From assembly GCA_037039925.1 (NCBI GenBank), contig JAXRKP010002118.1:1-64000 (forward strand): DNA of 64,000 bases, in the 5' to 3' direction. Origin of the DNA: Doris montereyensis. Lineage: Eukaryota > Mollusca > Gastropoda > Nudibranchia > Dorididae. How positions within the stretch are numbered: position 1 is the stretch's first letter; each line of letters opens with the position of its first letter. Of this stretch, positions 27,101 to 39,275 are shown piece by piece. The position numbers and the translations under genes are program-made. Under the pieces are notes generated by a model, which was not told where the DNA came from, did no database searches, and was given only the letters and a program-made list of their open reading frames with translations.

Positions 27101-28490
27101 TGTTGGGTATCGTAATAGGGTGTGTTTTAGTCTAAATGTTGTGTATCGTAATATAGTGTGTTTTAGTCTAAATGTTGGGTATCGTAATAGAGTGTGTTTT
27201 AGTCTAAATGTTGTGTATCGTAATAGAGTGTGTTTTAGTCTAAATGTTGGGTATCGTAATAGAGTGTGTTTTAGTCTAAATGTTGGATATCGTAATAGAG
27301 TGTGTTTTAGTCTGAATGTTTGGTATTGTAATAGGCCATGTTTTAGTCTAAATGTTGTGTATCGTAATAGAGTGTTCTAGTCTGAATGTTGGGTATCGTA
27401 ATAGAGTTTGTTTTAATCAAAATGTTGAGTATCGTAATAGAGTGTGTTTTAGTCTAAATGTTGGGTATCGTAATAGACTGTGTTTTAATCTGAATGTTGG
27501 GTATCGTAATAGGCAATGTTTTAGTCTAACTCTTTGGTATCGTAATAGAGTGTGTTTTAGTCTAAACGTTGGGTATCGTAATAGAGTGTGTTTTAGTCTC
27601 AATGTTGGGTATCGAAATAAAGTGTGTTTTAGTCTAAATTTTGGGTATCGTAATAGAGTGTGTTTTAGTCTGAATGTGGGGTATCGTAATAGAGTGTGTT
27701 CTAGTCTGAATGTTAAGTATCGTAATAGAGTGTGTTCTGGTCTGAATGTTGGGTATTGTAATAGAATGTGTTTTAGTCTAAATGTTGGTATCGTAATAGA
27801 GTGCGTTTTAGCCTAAATGTTGGGTATCGTAATGGAGTGTGTTTTAGTCTAAATTTGGGTATCGTGATAGAGTGTGTTTGAGTCTAAATGTTGGGTATCG
27901 TAATAGAGTTTGTTTTTGTCTGAATGTTGGGTATCTTAATAGAGTGTGTTCTAGTCTGAATGTTGGGAATCGTAATAGAGTGTGTTTTAGTCTGAATGTT
28001 TGGTATCTTAATAGAGTGTGTTCTAGTCTGAATGTTGGGAATCGTAATAGAGTGTGTTTTTGTCTTAATTTTGGGTATCTTAATAGAGTGTGTTCTAGTC
28101 TGAATGTTGGGAATCGTAATAGAGTGTGTTTTTGTCTGAATGTTTGGTATCTTAATAGAGTGTGTTCTAGTCTGAATGTTGGGAATCGTAATAGAGTGTG
28201 TTTTTGTCTGAATGTTGGGTATCTTAATAGAGTGTGTTCTAGTCTGAATGTTGGGTATCGTAATAGAGTGTGTTCTAGTCTGAATGTTGGGTATCGTAAT
28301 AGAGTGTGTTCTAGTCTGAATGTTGGGTATCGTAATAGAGTGTGTTTTAGTCTGAATGTTGGGTATCGTAATATAGTGTGTTCTAGTCTAAATGTTGGGT
28401 ATCGTAATAGTGTGTGTTTTAGTCTTAATGTTGGGTATCGTAATACAGTGTGTTTTAGTCTGAATGTTTGGTATCGTGAAAGGACGTGTT
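12134..28490 (+). repeat. 36-bp minisatellite, right block
   Basis: Continuation of the 36-bp array, about 450 units. Recognisable domains are: 12.2-13.8 kb, dominated by units with TGTGTATCACAATAGAG; 15.4-17.0 kb, highly homogeneous units with TTGGGTATCGTAATAGAGTG; 17-25.7 kb, many truncated or fused units and 1-4 base indels; 25.7-28.5 kb, units with TTCTAGTC and TTTTTGTC variants. As in the left block, open frames on both strands reflect the 36-bp period and contain nothing but repeat. Confidence 0.97.
27920..28250 (+). repeat. 72-bp dimeric higher-order repeat
   Basis: Two 36-bp variants alternate. One carries TTCTAGTC with GGGAATCGTAAT, the other carries TTTTTGTC (or TTTTAGTC) with GGTATCTTAAT. 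The marker TGTTGGGAAT falls at 27961, 28033, 28105 and 28177, exactly 72 bp apart, showing amplification of dimers. Confidence 0.9.
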
Positions 28491-31400
28491 GAATTATGAT
28501 TATGGACATGTAAACTTATGATTATGGGCATGTCGAATCATCGTCATTAATATGTAGAATTTTGAAGATGGACATGTAGAATTATGATTATGGACATGTC
28601 GAATTATGACTATGGACATGTCGAGTTATTATTCTTAAGATATAGAATTATTATTATTAAAATGTAGAATTATGATCATTAAGATGTAGAATTATGATTA
28701 TGGACATGTAGAATTATAATTATGGACATGTAGAATTATGATCATTTAAGCTGAGAATTATGATAATTAAGATGTAGGATTATAATTATGGACATGTAAG
28801 ATTATGATTATATACATTTAGAATCAAAATCATGGACATGTAGAATTATGATTATTAAGATGTAAAATTATGATTATGGACGTGTAGAATTATGTTTATT
28901 AAGATGTAGAATTATGATTATGGAGATGTAGAATTAAGATCAGTAAGATGTAGACTCATAATCATGGACATGTAGAATTATAATTATGGACGTGTAGAAT
29001 TATGAATATGAAGATTTGGAATGATGATTATGGACATGTAGAATTTTAACCATTTAGATCTAGAATTATGTCTATGGACATGTAGAATTATGATTATTAA
29101 GATGTAGGATTATTATTATGGACATGTAGAATCATGATTTTGGACATGTAGAATTATGATTATGGACATGTAAAATTATGATTTTTAAGATGTAGAGTTA
29201 TGTTGATGGACATGTAACATTATGCTTATTAAAATGCAGATTTATGATTATTAAGATCTAGAAATATGATCATTGACATGTAGAATTATGATTAATGAGA
29301 TGTAGAATCATGATTATGGACATGAAGAATTATAATTAATGGACTTGTAGAATTCTGATCATTTAGATTTAGAATTATGATTATTAAGATGTAGAATAAT
29401 CATTATGCACATGAAGAATTATGTTCATGGACATGTATAATTGTAACTATGGACATGTAGAATTATGATCATGGACATGTAGAATTTTGATCATTAAGAT
29501 GTAGAATTATGCTTATGGACTGTTATAGATATGATTAGGGACATGTAGAATTATGACTATGAACACGTAGAATTATGATTATGGTCATGTAGAATTATGA
29601 TTATGGACATGTAGAATGATGATTATGGACCTGTATAAATATGATTATTGACATGTAGAATTATGATAATGGACATGTAGAATCATGATTGTGGACTTGT
29701 AGAAAAATGATTATGGCCATGTAAAATTATGATCATTAAGATGTAGAATTATGAATGTGGGAATGTAGAATTATGATTATAGACATGTAGAAATATGATT
29801 ATGGACATGTAGAATTATGATTATGGACATGTAGAATTATGATTATGGATTCGTTGAATTATGATTATGGACATGTAAACTTATGATTATGGACATGTCG
29901 AATTATGATCATTAAGATGTAGAATTATTAATATGGACATGTAGAATTATGATTATGGGTATGTAAAATTCTGAATATGGACATGTAGAATTATGATTAT
30001 AGACATGTAGAATTATGGTTATTGACATGTAGAATTATGATTCTTAAGATGTAGAATTATGATTATTAAGATGTAGAATTATGATCATTAAGATGTGGAA
30101 CTATGATTACGGACATGTAGAATTATGATTATGAACATGTAGAATTAGGATCATTTAGGTTTAGAATTATATTGATTAAGATGTAGAATTATGATAATGG
30201 ACAAGTAGAATTACGATTAGGGACCTGTAGAATTATGATTATGGACATGTTGAAATATGATTATGGACATGTAGAAATATGATTATGAACATATAGAATT
30301 ATGATTGTGAACATGTAGGATTATGATTATGGACCTGTAGAATTAGGATTATGAACATGTAGCATTATGACTATGGACATATAGAGTTATGACTATGGAC
30401 ATGTAGAATTATGACTATGGACATGTAGAATTATGATTATGGACATGAAGAATTATGATTAATGTACATGTAGAATTATGATGATTTAGATTTAGAATTA
30501 TGATTATTAACATGTAAAATTATGATAATGGACATGTAGAATTATGATCATGGACATGTTTAATTATGATTATGGACATGTAGACTTATGATTATGGATA
30601 TGTAGAAATATGATCATGGACATGTAAAATTATGATTATGGACATGTAGAATTATGATCACTAAGATATAGAGTGATGATTATGGACATGTAGAATTATG
30701 ATTATGGACATGTAGCATTATGATGATGGACATGTAGCATTATGGTCATGGACATGTAGAATTATTACTATGGACATGTAGAATTATGATTATAGACATG
30801 CAGAATTATGATCCTTAAGATTTAGACTTATGATTATGGACATGTAGAATTATGATTGTGGATATGTAGAATTATGATCATGGACATGTATAATAATGAT
30901 TATGGGAATGTAGTACTATGATGATGGACATGTAGAATTATGATTATTAAGATGTACAATTGTAATTATTAAGATGTCAAATTATGATCATTAAGATGTA
31001 GGATTATGGTTATGAACATGTAAAATTAAGATTATGGACATGTACAATGATGATTATTAAGATGTAGAATTATGATTATGGACTTGTAGAAGTATGATCA
31101 TGTACATGTATAATAACAATTATGGGCATATAGTACTATGATTATGGACATTTAGACTGATGATTATGAACACGTAGAATTATGATTATGGACATGTAGA
31201 CGTATGATTATGGACATGTAGAATTATGATTATAGTCATGTAGAATTATGATTATGGACATGTAGAATTATGAATATGGACCTGTACAAATATGATCATT
31301 AAGATGGAGAATTATGAATATGGACATGTGGAAATATGATTATGGACATGTAGAATTATGATTATGGACATGTAGAATTATGATTATGGACATGTAGAAT

Positions 31401-34400
31401 TATGATGATGGACTGGTTGAAATATCATAATGGACATGTAGAAATATGACCAGGGATATGTAGAATTATGATTAAGGACATATAGGATTATGATCATTAA
31501 CATGTAGAATTATGATTATGAACATATAGAATTATGATTATGGACATGCAGCATTATGATGATCGACGTGTAGCATTATGGTTTTGGACATGTAGAATTA
31601 TGACCATGGATATGTAGAATTATGATGATTAAGATGTAGAATTATGATTATGGACTTGTATAGTTATGATTATGGACATGTAGAATTATGACTATGAACA
31701 CGTAGAATTACGATCATGGACATGTAGAATTACGATTATGGACATGTAGAAATATGATGATGTACATGTAGAATTATGATTGTGGACATGTAGAATAATG
31801 ATTATGGACATGTTGAATTATAATGATTGACATGTATAATTATTATTATGGACATATAGTACTATGATTATGGACATGTAGAAAATTGATTATGAACAAG
31901 TAGAATTATGATTATGGACATGTAGAATTATGATTATAGACATGTAGACATATGAGTATGAAGATATCGAATTATGATCATTAAGATGTATAATTACGAC
32001 TATAGACATGTAGACATATGAGTATGAAGATGTAGAATTATGGTCATTAAGATGTAGAATTATAATTATGGACATCTAGAATTATGATTATTAAGATGTA
32101 GAATCATGATTATGGACATGTGGAATTTTGGTTATTAAGATGTAGAACTAATATTAGGGACATGTAGAATTATGATTATGGACATGTAGATTTACGATTA
32201 TGTATATGTAGAATTATGATTATGGCCATGTAGAATTATGATTATGAACATGTAGAATTATGATTATAAACATGTAGAATTATGATTATAGACATGTAGA
32301 ATTATGATTATGGACATGAGAATTATGATCATTGAGATATAAAATTATGATTATTGACATGTAGAATTATGATTATAAACATGTAGAATTATGATTATAG
32401 ACATGTAGAATTATGATTATGGACATGAGAATTATGATCATTGAGATATAAAATTATGATTATGGACATGTAGAATGATGATTATTAAGATGTAGAATTA
32501 TGATTATGGACATGTAGAATTATGATTATTAAGATGCAGAATTATGATTATGGACATGTGGAATTATGGTTATTAAGATGTAGAATTACGACTAGGGACA
32601 TGTAGAATTATGATTATGGACATGTAGATTTACGATTATGTACATGTAGAATTATGATTATGGACATGTAGAATTATGATGATGAACATGTCGAATTATG
32701 ATTATAAACATGTAAAATTATGATTATGGACATGTAGAATTATGATTATGGACATGAGAATTATGATCATTGAGATATAGAAATATGATTATTGACATGT
32801 AGGATTATGATTATGGACATGCAGAATTATGATTATGGACATGTAGAATTATGATTATGGACATGTAGACATATGAGTATGAAGATGTAGAATTATGATC
32901 ATTAAGATGTAGAATTTCGACTATGGACATGTAGACATATAAGTGTGAAGATGTAGAATTATGATCATCAAGATGTAGAATTATTATTATGGACAAATTA
33001 GAATTATGATTATGGACATGTGGAATTATGGTTATTAAGATGTAGAATTATGATTAGGGACATGTAGAATTATGATTATGGACATGTAGATTTACGATTA
33101 TGTACATGCAGAATTATGATTATGGACATGTAGAATTATGATTATGGACATGATAATTATGATCATTGAGATGTAGAATTATGATTATTGACATGTAGAA
33201 TTATGATTATGGACATGTAGAATTATGATTATGGACATGTAGAATTATGATTATTGACATGTAGACATATGAGTATGAAGATATAGAATTATGATCATTA
33301 AGATGTATAATTATGATTATGGACATGTAGCATATGAGTATGAAGATGTAGAATTATGATCATTAAGATGTAGAATTACGACTATGGACATGTAGACATA
33401 TGAGTTTGAAGATGTAGAATTATGGTCATTAAGATGTAGAATTATGATTGTGGACATGTAGAATGAAGATTATTAAGATGTAGAATTATGATTATGGACA
33501 TGTAGAATTATGATTATGGACCTGTAGAATTATCATTGTTAAGATATAGAATTATGATTGTTAACATGTAGAATTATGATTATGGACATGTAGAATTATG
33601 ATTATGGACATGTAGAATTCTGATTATTAAGATGTAGAATTATGATCATGGAGATGTAGAATTATGATTATTAAGATGTACAATTATGATTATTGGTATG
33701 TAGAATAATTATTATGGACATGTAGAATTATGATCCTTGAGATCTAGAATTATAATCATCGAGATGTAGAATTATGATCGTTGAGATGTATAATTACGAT
33801 TATGAACATTTAGAATTATGATCCTTGAAATATAGAATTATAATCATTGAGATGTAGAAATCTTGATTATTGAGATGTATTATTATGCTCATTAAGATGT
33901 AGAATTATAATCATTTAGATGTAGGATTGTGATCATTAAGATGTAGAATTATGATCCTTGAGATCTTGAATTACAATCATTGCGATGTAAAATTAAGACG
34001 ATTAAGATTTACAATTATAACCATTAAGATATAGAATTATGATAATTGAGATGTAGAATTATAGTCATTGAGATGTAGAATTATGAACATAGAGATATAG
34101 AAATATAATCATTGAGATCTACAATTTAATGTCATTGAGTTGTAGAATTAAGATCATTAACATGTAGAATTATGATCATTGAGATAGAGAATGATAATCA
34201 TTAAGATCTAGATTATGATCCTTGAGGTGTAGAATTATAATCATTGAAATGTAGAATTATGACTATTAAGATGTAGAAGTATGACCGTTAAGATGTAGAA
34301 TTATAATCATTGAGATGTAGAATTATGATCATTGAGATGTAGGATTATGATTATGGACATGTAGAATTATGATTATGGACATGTAGAATTATGATTATGG

Positions 34401-35848
34401 ACATGTAGGATTAGAATTATGGACCTGTAGAATTATGATTACTAAGATGTAGAATTATGATTCTGGACATATATAATTATGATGACCAAGATGTAGAATC
34501 ATGATTATGGAGATTTAGAATTATGATCATTGAGATGCAGAATTATGATTATTAACATGTAGAATTATGACCATGGACATGTAGAATTATGATTATTAAG
34601 ATGTAGAATGATGATTATTAAGATGTAGAATTATGATTGTGAAGATGTAGAATTATGATCATTGAGATGTAGAATTATGATTATTGATATGCAGAATTAT
34701 GATTATTAACATGTCGAATTATGATCATGGAGATGTAGAATTATGATCATTGAGATGTAGAATTATTATTATTGAGATGTCGAATTATCATTATTGAAAT
34801 AAAGAAATATGATTGTCGACATGTAGAATTATGATTATTGAAATGTAGAATCACGATTATTAAGATGTAGAATTCGGATTATTGAGATGTATAGTTATGA
34901 TTATTGAGATCTAGAATTATGATCATTGAAATGTAGAATTATGATTCTTGAACCGTCGAATTATGATCATTGAGATCTCGAATTATGATTATTGAGATCT
35001 ATAATTATATTCATTAAAATATAGAATTAAGATGATTGAAATGTAGAATTATGATCATTTAGATGTAGAATTATTATCATTAAGATGTCGAATTATGATC
35101 GTTGAAATGTAGAATTATGATTATTGATATGTAGAATTATGATTATTGAGATGTTGAATTATTATTATTAAGATGTAGCATTATGACCATTGAGATGTAG
35201 CATTATGACCATTGAGATGTAGAATTTTGATCATTGAAATGTAGAATTATGATTAATGAGATGTTGAATTATGATTATTAAGACATAGAATTAAGATCAT
35301 GGAAATGTAGAATTATGATCATTGAGATATAGAATTATGATTATGGAGATGGAGAATGATAATTATTGTGATGCAAAATTATGATATTTGAAATGAAGAA
35401 TAATAATCATTAAGATGTCGAATTATGATTATTGAGGTGTAGAATTATCATCATTGAGATATCGAATCATGATTTTTTGAGATGTCGAATTATGATTATT
35501 GAAATGTTAATAATGATCATGGAGATGAAGAATTATGATCATATAGATGTAGAATTATGATTTTTGAGATCTGGAATTACGATTATTGAGTTGTCGAATT
35601 GTAATTATAGAGATGTAGTATTATGAATATTGAGATGTAGAATTATAATTATTGAGAAGTAGAATTATGATTATTGAGATGCAGAATTATAATTATTGAG
35701 ATGTAGAATTATGATTATTGAGATGTAGAAATAGGATTATTGACATGTAGAATTATGATTATTGAAATATTTGAATTATGATCATTGAGATGTAGAATTA
35801 TGATTATTGAGATGTAGAATTATGATTATTGAGATGTAGAATTATGTC
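28491..35848 (+). repeat. 22-bp satellite array, about 335 units
   Basis: Tandem array with the 22-bp unit core TAGAATTATGATTATGGACA. It begins directly at the end of the 36-bp array. A second unit type, with ATTAAGATG or ATTGAGATG in place of TATGGACATG, is interspersed and becomes dominant after about 33.6 kb. Units are more diverged than in the other arrays. Minus-strand open frames near 31890-32075 and 32811-32996 repeat every 22 residues (66 bp, three units) and are artefacts of the period. Confidence 0.95.
31940..33440 (+). repeat. Higher-order structure in the 22-bp array
   Basis: Rare unit variants recur at regular long intervals. A TTTACGATTATG unit occurs near 32191, 32629 and 33091 (spacing about 440-460 bp, 20-21 units). 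A GGACATGAGAATTATGATCA unit occurs at 32322, 32421 and 32750, with a close variant near 33143. A GACATATGAGTATGAAGAT unit recurs at 66-bp steps in several places. This indicates local block amplification. Confidence 0.75.
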
Positions 35849-36480
35849 ATGACCTTTTATTAAACTGGTTGAATATGTTGCTTTTTGGCTACATCATTTC
35901 TCCAATGTTTAAAATTTCTGACTTACTAAAAAAGGTCTAGAGCTGTGATTTTTCTAGGACATTTCAAGCTTATATCATAAGCATTTATTAAAGTGGTTAA
36001 AATTTTTGTTTTTTTGTCTACATCATTTCTCCGGTTTAAAATTTCCCACTTACTAATACAATCTAGAGTTCTGATTTTTCTAGGACAGTTAGTCCTCATC
36101 GCAGATGATGATAAAAGAAAAAGATTGAGAACATTGTTTTTCATATTACAGTTAATTGCAAGCTGATATCATGACCATTAATTAAAATGGGTTGTTTTTT
36201 TTGGCTACATCTTTTCTCCTATGTTTAAAATTTCCCACTTACTAAAAAGGTCTAGGGCTCTAAATTTTCTAGGACAGTTACTCCTCGGCTCAGAGATGAC
36301 GATAAAAGAAAGAAGATTTAGAACATTGTTTTTCATACTACAGTTAATCTCAAGCTCATATCATGACCATTAATTAAAATAGTTAAAATTGTTGTTTTTT
36401 GGCTACATCATTTCTCATATGTTTAAAATTTCCCACTTACTAAACATGTCTAGAGCTCTGATTTTTCCAGGACAGTTACT
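35849..36480 (+). repeat. 197-bp satellite, left of the Polinton
   Basis: About 3.2 copies of a unit of about 197 bp containing GGCTACATCATTTCTCC, AAATTTCCCACTTACTAAAA and GGTCTAGAG. It begins directly at the end of the 22-bp array. An unoccupied version of the Polinton target, GACAGTTACTCCTCGGCT, is visible at about 36273-36290. The last unit is cut at GTTACT by the Polinton. Confidence 0.93.
36475..36480 (+). repeat. Left target-site duplication (GTTACT)
   Basis: Six bases directly before the element's first base. The same six bases follow its last base at 50391-50396. Joining the flanks at this site gives the sequence found intact in the neighbouring satellite unit. A 6-bp duplication is the known length for Polinton integration. 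Confidence 0.93.
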
Positions 36481-36777
36481 AGTAATAAGGTAATATGGGG
36501 CGCTCCGCTCCCCATAAAAAAATTTTTTTTTTAAATCACCCATGAGAAAAAAAGTTGATTTTGCTTAGCACAGATAAAAGTTAATTAAACCGCATAATAA
36601 CTTCTTCGTACAACCCAGATAGTGTAAGCCACCAAACAAAGAGCGCTTTCATTCACGGTTGAGTAATTTTCTTAGTCAGATCGTTCGCAATCAGAAGACA
36701 AGTGGACTATAAGATAACAAAGATAAGGATTATAGAAGAATAAAAAAAAATGCATTTCTATTTATCTATCTTAAAGA
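36481..36777 (+). repeat. Polinton left terminal inverted repeat
   Basis: About 297 bp matching, in reverse complement, 50079-50390. It starts AGTAATAAGGTAATATGGGG. Differences from the other end are a handful of substitutions, short indels and a variable A/T run after the terminal hairpin. The repeat runs up to the start codon of the ATPase gene, so it supplies that gene's promoter and leader. Confidence 0.94.
36494..36514. other. Hairpin near the left Polinton terminus
   Basis: ATGGGG and CCCCAT arms, with GC-rich extra pairing, flank a short loop 13 bp from the terminus. The same hairpin is kept at the right end (about 50355-50377) and in the 54.8-kb fragment despite loop differences. It may be a structural signal for replication priming or integration; this role is inferred. 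Confidence 0.6.
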
Positions 36778-36778
36778 A

Positions 36779-37556
36779 ATGGCGAAGAATATTGACTGGG
36801 AAGAAGAAACAAATAGAAATAACTCTAAGATGTTATCTAATAGTATTAGAGGTTTAATTGTTGGAAAAAGCGGCTGTGGTAAGACTTGCTTACTTTTCAA
36901 TCTATTGTTAGACAAAGACTTATTAGATTATAATAAATTAATTGTATATGGGAAGAGTTTATTTCAATCGAAATATAAAATAATGAAATGTGGATTTGAT
37001 AATAATCTGTCTAAAAGAAACAATTCTAAATGTATTCAATATTGAAGATGAAATAAAGAAAAATAAAATGTGTCCTTATGAACTTATAAAACAAACCGGT
37101 GAAAGAATGAATAATGAGAATCCAATTAAATGTCAATTCTTTGAAAGCTCAGATAATATAATTGATCCAAAAGAATTGAAATCAACAGATAAAAACCTGA
37201 TGATATTTGATGATGTATTGCTTGAGAAACAAAACACATGTAATGATTATTATACTAGAGGTAGACATAGCAATGTAGACTGTTTTTATTTGTCACAAAG
37301 TTATTTTCGTTTACCAAGACAAACAATTAGGGAAAACAGTAATTTTATATGTCTATTCAAACAAGATAATAAAAATATTCAACACATTTATCAAGACCAT
37401 GCTTCTGAAGATATGGATTTTGAAGAATTTAAATCACTCTGTAAAATCTGTTGGATCCAACCCTTTAATTATTTAGTTATAGATCATTCATCTTCAGTAA
37501 ATAATGGTAAATATCGTCATAACTTAGATAACTTTTACATCCCTAAAAATGGATAA
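36779..37556 (+). pseudogene. FtsK/HerA-type genome-packaging ATPase (one frameshift)
   Basis: The Polinton packaging ATPase, an A32-like motor that drives DNA into the capsid. A Walker A motif GKSGCGKT is at 36863-36886 (residues 29-36). Walker B, NLMIFDD, is at 37194-37214, followed by a YLSQSYFRLPRQ segment that corresponds to the sensor region. The span of about 259 codons fits the family. One single-base frameshift lies at about 37010-37020, next to an A-run, where the frame containing Walker A hands over to the frame containing Walker B. The ATG sits just inside the left terminal repeat. The stop overlaps the next gene's start by 8 bp. Only one indel separates it from an intact gene, so a sequencing error is possible. 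Confidence 0.93.
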
Positions 37557-38328
37557 CGAAACAAAACAACTATTAAAAGAAAATAATGAACTCTTAAAAC
37601 AGTTAATTAAGAATACAAGTCCAAAGAAAGATTATCAGATAATTGTTAGCAGGAATGAATCAGATTTCACCACACTTTTTAACCCTGAATTAAAATTGGA
37701 TAAAAATAAAGAATATGAAATTGCATTGGTTGATCTAGAGACATATTATTCATTTCCAAATATATCATCTCATAATAATATAATTGAATATGAAAGCAAG
37801 TCAGAAAACAAAACTATTACATTTCCAGAGGGTTCATATGAATTTAAAGGTTTAGATAAAACAATAGAAAGACAATTGAAGGAGAATGATGATGATGACG
37901 CATTCACTTTAAAACCAAATCTAAATACATTAAAATCAATTCTTGATATTAAAACTGGATACAAAGTTAAATTTTCTCATAATAGTAGTATTAAAAGAGT
38001 CTTAGGTTTTACTAAAGATGTGTATGGCCCAGGAATACATGAATCTGAAAATGTAGTTAATATTCTAGCAATTAATTCTATCTTTATTCATATTAATATT
38101 ATTAATGGGTCAATTGTGAATGGAACTCAAGAAGCTGTGATTTATTCCTTCTTCCCAAAGGTCTCACCAGGTTATAAAATAATTCAAAAACCAACAAATC
38201 CTATTTATCTACCTGTGGCATTAAACAATATAAGAGATTTTCATATTAAAATAACTGATCAAAATAATTTTCGACTTGATTTTAGAGGTGAAGAAATAAC
38301 AATTAGATTTCATCTAAGAGAAAAATAA
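37549..38328 (+). CDS. Polinton virion-type protein with N-terminal coiled coil, copy 1
   Basis: Intact frame of 259 codons, overlapping the ATPase gene by 8 bp, so probably expressed with it. Residues 5-22 (KQLLKENNELLKQLIKN) form a short leucine-heptad coiled coil. The rest is rich in beta-prone segments, including YEIALVDLETYYSFPNI and a C-terminal ITIRFHLREK strand. The following gene (38431-39275) has the same architecture and a related C-terminal domain (FSH...VLGF, ESEN, VIYSF, and a final basic RFH/KFH strand), so the pair arose by duplication. Proteins of this type accompany capsid genes in Polintons of marine invertebrates; I infer a virion surface or vertex role. No enzymatic motif is visible. 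Confidence 0.75.
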   Translation: MDNETKQLLKENNELLKQLIKNTSPKKDYQIIVSRNESDFTTLFNPELKLDKNKEYEIALVDLETYYSFPNISSHNNIIEYESKSENKTITFPEGSYEFKGLDKTIERQLKENDDDDAFTLKPNLNTLKSILDIKTGYKVKFSHNSSIKRVLGFTKDVYGPGIHESENVVNILAINSIFIHINIINGSIVNGTQEAVIYSFFPKVSPGYKIIQKPTNPIYLPVALNNIRDFHIKITDQNNFRLDFRGEEITIRFHLREK

Positions 38329-38430
38329 TATAATAAAATAGCGACACACAAATTTGGTTTTACTGACATAAATAATGCTTATTATAATGATGAAAGTAAA
38401 AATAATAATATTTCAATACTGAAAGACAAT

Positions 38431-39275
38431 ATGGGTGAAAAGTTATTAGAAAAGCTAGAGAAAAATAACGAACTTGAAACTAGAATAATTGATAAACTAG
38501 AAAAAAATCAAAAGGAAATCAAAAGAAAAATAATGAATGTTTTAAGAGATAATAATAAGAAGGAAGAAAATATATTAAATAGTTTTAAAAAAGAAAGCTA
38601 TACAATAATTCTTAATGACACTTTACAAAGTGAATTTAAACCACCGATTGCATGTGATAATTGTGAAATAGCATTGATGGAATTTAGTTCCCCAACCTTA
38701 AAAATTATAAATGAAAATAATAATATTATTGAGATAAAAAAAATGAACATGGTGGGTGGCAATTAATTAGTATTCGAAACGGTTGTTATAATAATTATGC
38801 ATTTATACAACAAGTCAATAGTATAGTCAGATTAGCATTTAGTGTTTCCCTAGAAAATGAAAAAACTTTACTAAAAATTAATAAAGGTTTTTTGATTAGA
38901 TTTTCTCATGTTAACACTGTTGGTAAAGTATTAGGTTTTAATAATAACAAGGAATATGGTAGTCTTTCAGAAAATAAAGAATATGAATCAGAAAATAATT
39001 TTAATCTTCCAGTATATAATGATATAATTAATGTTTATCTTAATTGTATTGAAAATAATTACTTTAACAATTTAGAATCTCCAATCGTTTATTCGTTCCT
39101 AAATAGGACAGAAGACAATGCTAATTTTAATTGTATAATAAATGAAAAACCAAATATGCTTATTTATCATCCTATTAAAGATAAGTTTAAAAACTTTAAA
39201 GTTGAAATAAAAGATAAAGATGGAATAGATATAAATATTGAAAAATGTTATCTCAAATTTCATATTAGAAAATGA
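38431..39275 (+). pseudogene. Polinton virion-type protein with coiled coil, copy 2 (one frameshift)
   Basis: Paralogue of the preceding gene. Residues 1-50 are a longer, highly charged coiled coil (EKLLEKLEKNNELETRIIDK and following). A beta-rich region follows, with YTIILNDTLQSEFKPP and CEIALMEFSSPTLKI matching the YEIALVDLETYYSFPNI region of copy 1. The frame is lost at about 38745-38757. The next frame is open from about 38755 to a TGA at 39273-39275 and carries IRFSHVNTVGKVLGF, PIVYSFLN and a final CYLKFHIRK strand. The stop overlaps the start of the next gene (39272) by 4 bp, suggesting a compact operon-like transcription unit. Function unknown; a virion role is inferred. Confidence 0.72.

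Noticed and set aside
4144..28490. CRISPR-like regular repeats
   Set aside because: Units are directly contiguous with no unique spacers, and the context is eukaryotic satellite.
4225..28509. Dozens of ORFs of 60-390 codons with 12-residue repeats on both strands
   Set aside because: The 36-bp unit lacks stops in three of six frames, so open frames are expected by default. They are broken at random by indels and contain only the repeat.
31890..32996. Minus-strand ORFs with a 22-residue repeat
   Set aside because: They arise from three 22-bp satellite units (66 bp) and have no conserved protein features.
28491..35848. Possible tRNA or small RNA genes in the 22-bp array
   Set aside because: The short palindromic-looking words come from the repeat itself; no cloverleaf or promoter boxes could be found.
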